From Sediminihabitans luteus (GTDB taxonomy: Bacteria > Actinomycetota > Actinomycetes > Actinomycetales > Cellulomonadaceae): a stretch of 64,000 nucleotides of DNA. Positions 53,801 to 62,800 of the stretch are shown here, in pieces. The notes under the pieces were generated by a model. The model saw nothing but the letters and a program-made list of their open reading frames with translations. It was not told the origin of the DNA and made no database searches. The translations under genes and the position numbers were made by a program. The stretch spans positions 62,001-126,000 of the forward strand of contig NZ_PGFE01000005.1 in the NCBI RefSeq assembly GCF_002797595.1, in the 5' to 3' direction. Each line of letters begins with the position of its first letter. The stretch's first letter is position 1.

Positions 53801-56800
53801 ACCCCCTGACGGGTGACGGCGTGCTCACGAACACGGTCACGGGCCCGCCCGAGAGCACCTGCGTCGACGGGACCGAGACCGACTGCACCACGACGACCCT
53901 GGTCCGGGCCCTCGACGTCAGCAAGACGGCATCGCCCGCGGGGCCGGTCGCCCCCGGGGACCTGGTCACGTACTCGCTCACGCTGACGAACAGCGGCGGG
54001 GTCGCGTACGAGGCCCCGGACGACCTCGCGGTCGTGACCGACGACCTGTCCGCGGTGCTCGACGACGCGACGTTCGTCTCGGCCGACGCCGGTGGTGCGG
54101 GGAACCTCGCGGGCCCGGACGCCGACGGGGTACTGACCTGGACCGGACCGATCCCCGTCGGCGGCACGGTCACGATCTCGTACCTGGTGCAGGTCGCCGA
54201 CCCTCTGACGGGTGACGGCGTGCTGACGAACACGGTCACGGGCCCGCCCGAGAGCACGTGCCCCGAGCTCGAGCCGGAGGCCGACCCGACGGCCGGCTGC
54301 ACGACGACGACCCTCGTCCGGTCGCTGGGCGTCGTCAAGACGTCGTCGCCCGCCGGCCCGGTCACGCCGGGCGACGAGGTGACGTACACGGTCACGCTGA
54401 CGAACACCGGGGGCGTGGCGTACGAGGCCCCGGACGACCTCGCCGTCGTGACCGACGACCTCTCGGGGGTGCTGGACGACGCGACGTTCGTCAGCGCGAC
54501 AGCGGTCGACGCGGACGACGCGGACGCGGGCATCCTCGACGGCCCCGACGCCGACGGGGTACTCACCTGGACGGGCCCGATCGCGGTCGACGGCACCGTC
54601 ACGATCACGTACGTCGTGCAGGTCGACGCACCCGTCGAGGGCGACGCGGTGCTCGCGAACAGCGTGACGGGCCCGCCGGAGAGCTCGTGCGCCGACGGCA
54701 CCGAGACCGGCTGCACCACGACGACCGACGTCCGGACGCTCGAGATCACCAAGTCCTCCGACGCCACGGTCGAGGCGGGCGAGGAGCTCACGCCGGGCGA
54801 CACCGTGACGTACACGGTCACGGTCACGAACACCGGGGCCGTACCGTACACCGAGGCCGACCCGGCCGAGATCTCGGACGACATGACGGCGCTGCTCGAC
54901 GAGGCGACGTACCTGGGCAACGAGACGGTCGACCCGCCGTCCGCGGCCCTGCCGGTCTTCTCGTCGCCGAACCTGACCTGGGCGGGGCCGCTCGACGTCG
55001 GCGAGAGCGTGACGCTGACCTATCAGGTGCGGCTCGACGACGATCTCTCCGGGTCGGACGGCGTCATGGTCAACATGGTCACGGGTCCGCCCGAGTCGAC
55101 GTGCCCCGACGGCACGCAGGACGGCTGCTTCGTGATCCTGCCGCCCCGGGCGATGTCGGTCGTCAAGACGTCGTCGCCGGCGGGACCCGTGCAGCCGGGG
55201 GACCAGGTCACGTACACCGTGACGGTCACCAACACGGGCGGGGTCGACTACGTCGACCCGCTGCCCGCGCGCGTCACGGACGACCTGTCGGGCGTGCTCG
55301 ACGACGCGACGCTCGTGGGGACGCCGACCGCGGTCGCGGGCGACGGGACCGCGGTCGGGATCTTCACGGGCCCCGGCCCGGACGGCGCGGTCACGTGGAC
55401 GGGTCCGTTGCCCGCGGACGACGCGGCCGAGGTCGTGACGATCACGTACACGGTCGAGGTCGACGACCCGGTCGAGGGTGACGGCGTGCTCACCAACGCG
55501 GTCACCGGGCCTCCGGAGAGCACGTGCGTCGACGGCACCGAGACCGGCTGCACCACGACGACCCCGGTGCGGGCGCTGGGGATCGCCAAGACGTCGTCGC
55601 CCGCGGGGCCGGTCGCGCCGGGCGACGAGGTCACCTACACGGTCACGCTCACGAACACGGGCGGCGTGGCGTACGAGGGTCCGGACGACCTCGCGGTCGT
55701 GACCGACGACCTGTCGGCGGTGCTGGACGACGCGACGTTCGGCAGCGCGTCCGCGGTCGACGCGGACGACGCGGACGCGGGCGTCCTGGCCGGCCCCGAC
55801 GCCGACGGGGTGCTGACCTGGACGGGCCCGATCGCGGTCGACGGGACCGTCACGATCACGTACACGGTCGCGGTCGACGACCCGGTCGAGGGTGACGGCG
55901 TGCTGACCAACACCGTCACCGGGCCCCCGGAGAGCACGTGCGACGACGGCACCGAGGACGGCTGCACGACGGAGACGTTGGTGCGCGCCCTCGAGATCGA
56001 GAAGGTCTCCTCGCCCGCAGGGCCGGTCGCGCCGGGCGACGAGGTCACGTACGTCGTGTCGCTCACGAACACGGGCGGCGTGGCCTACGAGGCTCCCGAC
56101 GACCTCGCGGTCGTGACCGACGACCTGTCCGCGGTGCTCGACGACGCGACGTTCGGTAGCGCGACCGCGGTCGACGCGGACGGCGCGGACGCGGGGATCC
56201 TCGCGGGCCCCGACGTCGACGGGGTGCTGTCCTGGACCGGACCGATCCCGGTCGACGGGACCGTCACGATCACCTACACCGTCGAGGTGGACGACCCCCT
56301 GACGGGCGACGGCGTCCTGACGAATACGGTCACGGGCCCGCCGGAGAGCTCGTGCGACCTCGGCACCGAGGACGGCTGCACCACGACGACCGACGTGCGC
56401 GCGCTCGAGATCGTGAAGACGTCGTCGCCCGCGGGGCCGGTCACCCCGGGCGACGAGGTCACGTACGTCGTGACACTGACCAACACGGGCGGCGTGGCCT
56501 ACGAGGGCCCCGACGACCTCGCGGTCGTGACCGACGACCTCTCGGCGGTCCTGGACGACGCGACGTTCGGCAGCGCGTCCGCGGTCGACGCGGACGGCGC
56601 CGACGCGGGGATCCTCGACGGCCCGGACGCCGACGGGGTGCTGACCTGGACCGGCCCGATCGCGGTCGACGGCACCGTCACGATCACGTACACGGTCGCG
56701 GTCGACGACCCGGTCGAGGGCGACGGCGTGCTCACGAACACGGTCACCGGGCCCCCGGAGAGCTCGTGCGTGGACGGGACCGAGACGGGCTGCACCACGA

Positions 56801-59800
56801 CGACCGACGTGCGGGCGCTCGAGATCGTCAAGACGTCGTCGCCCGCGGGGCCGGTCACCCCGGGCGACGAGGTCACGTACGTCGTGACGCTGACCAACAC
56901 CGGTGGTGTGGCCTACGAGGGTCCGGACGACCTCGCGGTGGTCACGGACGACCTGTCCGCGGTGCTCGACGACGCGTCGCTGGTCTCGGCGGTCGACGAC
57001 GGCTCGGGCGTGCTCGCGGGCCCGGACGACGACGGCGTGCTCACGTGGACCGGCCCGATCGCGGTCGACGGGACGGTCGTCATCACCTACGTCGTCGCTG
57101 TCGACGACCCGGCTGTCGACGACCCGGTCGAGGGCGACGGCGTGCTCACGAACACGGTCACCGGGCCTCCGGAGAGCACCTGTGTCGACGGGACCGAGAC
57201 CGGCTGCACCACGACGACCGACGTGCGGGCGCTCGAGATCGAGAAGGCTTCCTCGCCCGCGGGGCCGGTCGCTCCCGGCGACGAGGTGACCTACACGGTC
57301 ACGCTCACCAACACCGGGGGCGTGGCCTACGAGGGCCCGGACGACCTCGCCGTGGTCACGGACGACCTCTCGACGGTGCTCGACGACGCGACGTTCGGCA
57401 GCGCGACCGCGGTCGACGCGGACGGCGCGGACGCGGGCGTCCTGGCCGGCCCCGACGCCGACGGGGTGCTGACCTGGACCGGCCCGATCGCGGTCGACGG
57501 GACGGTCACGATCACGTACACGGTCGAGGTCGACGACCCCCTGACGGGCGACGGCGTGCTGACCAACACCGTCACCGGGCCTCCGGAGAGCACGTGCAAC
57601 GACGGCACGGAGGACGGCTGCACCACGACGACGCCGGTCCGCGCGGTCGAGATCGCCAAGTCCGCGGACCCTGCGGGCGAGGTGCTCCCGGGCGGCACGA
57701 TCACCTACACGCTCACCGCGACCAACACGGGCGGCGTCGACTACGCGGCGCCCGACCTGCTCGTGATCGACGACTCGCTCGTCGACGTGACGCCGGCCGC
57801 GCAGCTCGGGGCCGCGACCGCGACGGTCGACGGCGTCGCGCGCGGCACGGTCACGACCGACGAGCAGTCGGTGCACTGGGAGGGCGGGCTCGCGACCGAC
57901 GAGACCGTGACGATCACGTACACCGTGACGCTCAGCGACCCGTGGCCGGCCGACGCCGACCCGGAGCTGACGAACGTCGTGACCGGGCCGCCCGAGTCGA
58001 CGTGCCCGACCGGCGACGAGCCCGGCTGCTCGACGACGACCCCGGTGCGCGCGCTCACGATCGCCAAGTCGTCCGACCCGGACGACGACCTCGTGCCGGG
58101 CACGCTCGTGACGTACACGGTCGTCGTGACCAACACGGGTGCCGTCGCCTACGACGACGCGGCGCCGGCCGTCGTGCGGGACGACCTGACCGCCGTCCTC
58201 GACGACGCGGCGCTGAGCGGCACCCCGAGCGCGACGCTCGTGGGCGGCGGCGAGGTCGGTGCGTTCTCCGGCCCGGACGCCGACGACGTGCTCACGTGGA
58301 CCGGCCCGCTCGCGCCCGGGGAGTCGGTCGAGCTCGTGTACGCGGTGCTCGTCGACGACCCGATCACGGGTGACGGCGTCATGACGAACTCGGTGACCGG
58401 CCCGCCCGAGTCGAACTGCGACGTCGGCACCGAGCCGGGCTGCATGACGGTCCTCCCGCCGCGTCAGCTCACGATCGTGAAGACCTCGGACGCCGGTGCC
58501 GACGCCGTGCCGGGCGACACCGTGACGTACACCGTGACGGTCGAGAACACGGGTGGCTTCCCGTACGACGACGACCACCTCGCGGTCGTGACCGACGACC
58601 TCTCGCGCGTGCTCGACGACGCGACGCTCGGGACGCCGTCCGCGACCGTGGTGGGGGGCGACGGGAGCGAGGTCGGCGCGTTCACCGGTCCGGACGCGGA
58701 CGGCGTCCTGACCTGGACGGGCCCGGTCGGCGTCGGCGAGACGGTCACGCTCGAGTACACGGTCACGCTGCCCGCGACGCCCGCGGCGGGCGGCGACGGC
58801 GTGCTCGTGAACGCGGTGACCGGCCCGCCCGAGTCGACGTGCGACCTCGGCACCGAGCCCGCGTGCACCACGACGACGGGCCTGCGGGCGGTCGAGGTGC
58901 TCAAGTCGTCCGACACGGTCGAGGCGGGGCCGGGCGACGAGGTCACGTACACCGTGACGCTCACGAACACGGGCGGTCTCGCGTACGACGCCGACAACCC
59001 GCTCGTGGTCGCGGACGACCTCGCGGACGTGCTCGACGACGCGACGCTCGTCTCGTCCGACGCCGGCGGCGCGACGGGCGAGCTCGTGGTCGAGGGCACG
59101 ACGCTCACCTGGACCGGGGAACTGCCCGTCGACGGGGTCGTGACGCTGACCTACGTCGTGCAGGTGGGCGACCCGCCGGACGGCGACGGCGTGCTGACGA
59201 ACGTCGTGACGGGTCCGCCCGAGAGCACGTGCGCGGCCCCGGGCGACGGCGAGGACCCGGCGGCGACGTGCACGACGACGACGCCCGTGCGGGCGCTCGA
59301 CGTCGTCAAGGCGTCCGACGCCGGCGCCGTCGTCCTGCCCGGCGACACGATCACCTACACCGTGACGCTCGCCAACACGGGCGGCGTCGCGTGGACCGAC
59401 GACGACCCGGCCGTGGTCGAGGACGACCTGTCCGCGGTGCTCGACGATGCGACGTACGTCGAGGGCTCCGCGACGGCCGTCGACGACGGCGGGGTCGCGG
59501 TGGGGGCGTTCACCGGCCCCGACCCGCTGCGCTGGACCGGCCCGGTGCCGGTCGACGGGACCGTGACGATCACCTACGCGGTGACCCTGCCGCCCGCGTC
59601 CGACGCGCCCACGGGCGACGGCGTGCTCACGAACGTCGTGACCGGGCCGGCGACGTCGGCCTGCCCGCCCGGCGGCGACTCGCCCGCGTGCACCACGACC
59701 TCGGCGCTGCGCGCGCTCGGCGTCACGAAGACCTCCGACGCGGGCGACGTCGTGCTCGCCGGCGACACCGTGACGTACACCGTGACGGTCGAGAACTCGG

Positions 59801-62800
59801 GGGCCGTCGACTACACCGACGACGCGCCCGCGACGGTCACCGACGACCTCGGGGGCGTGCTCGACGACGCGACGTTCGGCAGCGCGACCGCGGTCGACGC
59901 GAACGGCGCGGACGCCGGCACGCTGAGCGGCCCGGACGCCGGGCTCCTCACGTGGTCGGGTCCGCTCGTGGCGGGCGCGACGGTCACGATCACCTACACG
60001 GTGACGGTCGACCCGGTCACGCTCGACCCGCCCTCGGGCGGCGACGCGCTCCTCGCGAACGTCGTCGCGGGACCGCCCGAGAGCACGTGCGCCGAGCCCG
60101 GCGAGGGCTGCACGACCTCGGTGCCGGTCCAGGCCGCGGACGTCGTGAAGTCCGTCGCGCCGCAGGGCGCGGTCCTCCCAGGCGACGTCGTCACGTACAC
60201 CGTGACGGTCACCAACACGGGCGCGGCGGCCTACGACGGCACGACGCCGTTCGTCCTGACGGACGACCTCGCGGGCGTGCTCGACGACGCGACGCTCGGG
60301 GCGCCGTCCGCGACCGACGAGGGCGGCGCGGACGTCGGGGCCCTCAGCGGGCCGACGGGCGGCGAGCTCACGTGGACCGGGCCGCTCCCGGTCGGCGGGA
60401 TCGTGACGGTCACCTACGAGGCGACGGTCGACGACCCGGTCACGGGCGACGGCGTGCTGACCAACGTCGTGACCGGCGTGCCGGGGTCGAGCTGCCCGCC
60501 GGGCGGCGGCGAGCCCGCGTGCGCGACCACGACGCCGGTCCGCCAGCTCGAGGTCGTCAAGACCTCCGACGCGGGGGCGAGCGTGCTGCCGGGCGACACG
60601 GTCGCGTACACCGTGACGGTCACCAACACGGGCGGGTACGACTACACGGACGACGACCCCGCGACGGTCACGGACGACACGGGCGCGGTGGTCGACGACG
60701 CGACGCTCGGCCCGGTCACGGCCGTCGACGCCGCGGGCGACGCGGCGGGCACGGTCACGGTCGGCGACGACGGGGCCCCGGTCACGTGGTCCGGCCCGCT
60801 CGCGGCGGGCGGGACCGTCACGATCACGTACGAGGCCACGGTCGACGACCCGGTCGCGGGCGACGGCGTGCTGACCAACGTCGTGACCGGTCCGCCCGGG
60901 TCGACGTGCCCGGCCGACGCGGACGAGCCGGGCGAGGACTGCACCACGACCACCGCGGTGCGCGAGCTCGCGATCCTCAAGACGGCCGAGCCCGCGGGCC
61001 CCGTGCTGCCGGGCGGGAGCGTGACGTACACCCTGACGGTCACGAACACGGGCGGGTACGCGTACACCGACGCCGACCCGGCCGAGGTCGAGGACGACCT
61101 CACCGCGGTGCTCGACGACGCGACGTTCACGGGCGCGGTCGCGTCGTCCGGGGCGGTCGGCGCCGACGACCTGCCCCTGCTCACGTGGTCCGGCGCGCTC
61201 GCGCCGGGTGCGACGGCGACGATCACGTACACGGTCGAGGTCGACGGGGTCGCTGCGCCGGGCGTCGACCCGCGCGGCGACTCCGTGCTGACGAACGTCG
61301 TGACGGGCCCGCCCGGGTCGACGTGCCCGGCCGACGCGGACGAGCCGGGCGAGGGCTGCACCACGACGACCCCGGTGCGCCGGGTCGCGCTCGCCAAGAC
61401 GTCCGACGCGGGCGCGCAGGTGCTGCCGGGCGACACCGTGACGTACACGGTCACGGTCACGAACACGGGCGGCGCCGCGTACGAGGGCGGGACCCTCGCG
61501 ACGGTCACCGACGACCTGTCGGCCGTGACGGACGACGCGTCGTTCGACCCGGCGTCGGTCGAGGTCACGTCGTCGGCCGGGGGGACCCCGCCGGCCGCGA
61601 CGTTCGACGACCCGACGCTCACGTGGACCGGCCCGCTCGCGGTCGACGAGGTCGTGACGATCACCTACGCGGTCGTCGTCCCCGACCCGTTCGACGACGC
61701 GGGCGACGGCGTGCTGACCAACGTGGTCGACGGGCCGCCCGAGGCGACGTGCCAGGACGGCGTCCCGACCGAGGCGTGCAGCACGACGACCGCCGTCCGG
61801 GCCGCGGAGCTGACCAAGACGGCCACGCCCGCCGAGGCGCTGCCGGGCGGGACGGTGACCTACACGGTCGTCGTCCGCAGCACGGGCGGTGCGGCGTGGA
61901 CCGCGGACGACCCGCTCGTGGTCACGGACGACCTGGCGGGCGTGCTCGACGACGCGACGTTCGAGGACGTCACGGTCGCGGCCGACGGCGGCGGGGATGC
62001 GGGCGAGGCGGCGCTGGACGGCACCGACCTCGTGTGGACCGGGCCGCTCGCGGCCGGCGCCCAGGTCACGATCACGTACACCGTGACGGTCGACGACCCC
62101 GTGACGGTCGACGACCCCGCGGGCGGCGACGCGTCGCTCGTCAACACGGTCACGGGCCCCCCGGGGACCGTCTGCGTCACGGGCGACGCGGCGTGCGGCA
62201 CAACGACGCCCGTGCGCGCGGTCGAGATCGTCAAGGACGCGGGCGGCGCGACCGAGCTCGTCGCGGGCCAGACGGTCGAGTACACGATCACGGTGCGCAA
62301 CACGGGCACCGCGGACTACGACGCCGGCACGCCGCTCGTGGTCCGGGACACGCTCGACGACGTCGCCGACGACGCGACCCTCGTCGAGGGCTCGCTCTCG
62401 ACCGACCCGCCGGACGCCGGGACGTTCACGGTCACGGGCGACCCGGACGTGCCCGAGGACGGGCTCGTGGTCGAGTGGTCCGGGCCGCTCGCCGCGGGCG
62501 AGACCCTGACCATCACGTACGCGGTGCTCGTGCACGACCCGCTCGACGGCGACGGTGCGCTCGTCAACACGGTGCAGGGCCCGCCCGAGTCGAACTGCGA
62601 CACGGGCGCCGAGGCGGGCTGCGTCGTGACCGTCCCGCCGCGCGCGCTCGAGCTCTCCAAGACCTCCGACGCGGGTGCGAGCGTCGTGCCGGGGCAGACG
62701 GTCACGTACACCGTGGTCGCCGAGAACACGGGGGCGGTCACGTACGAGGGGCTGCTCCGCGCGGTCGTGACCGACGACCTCTCCGACGTGCTCGACGACG

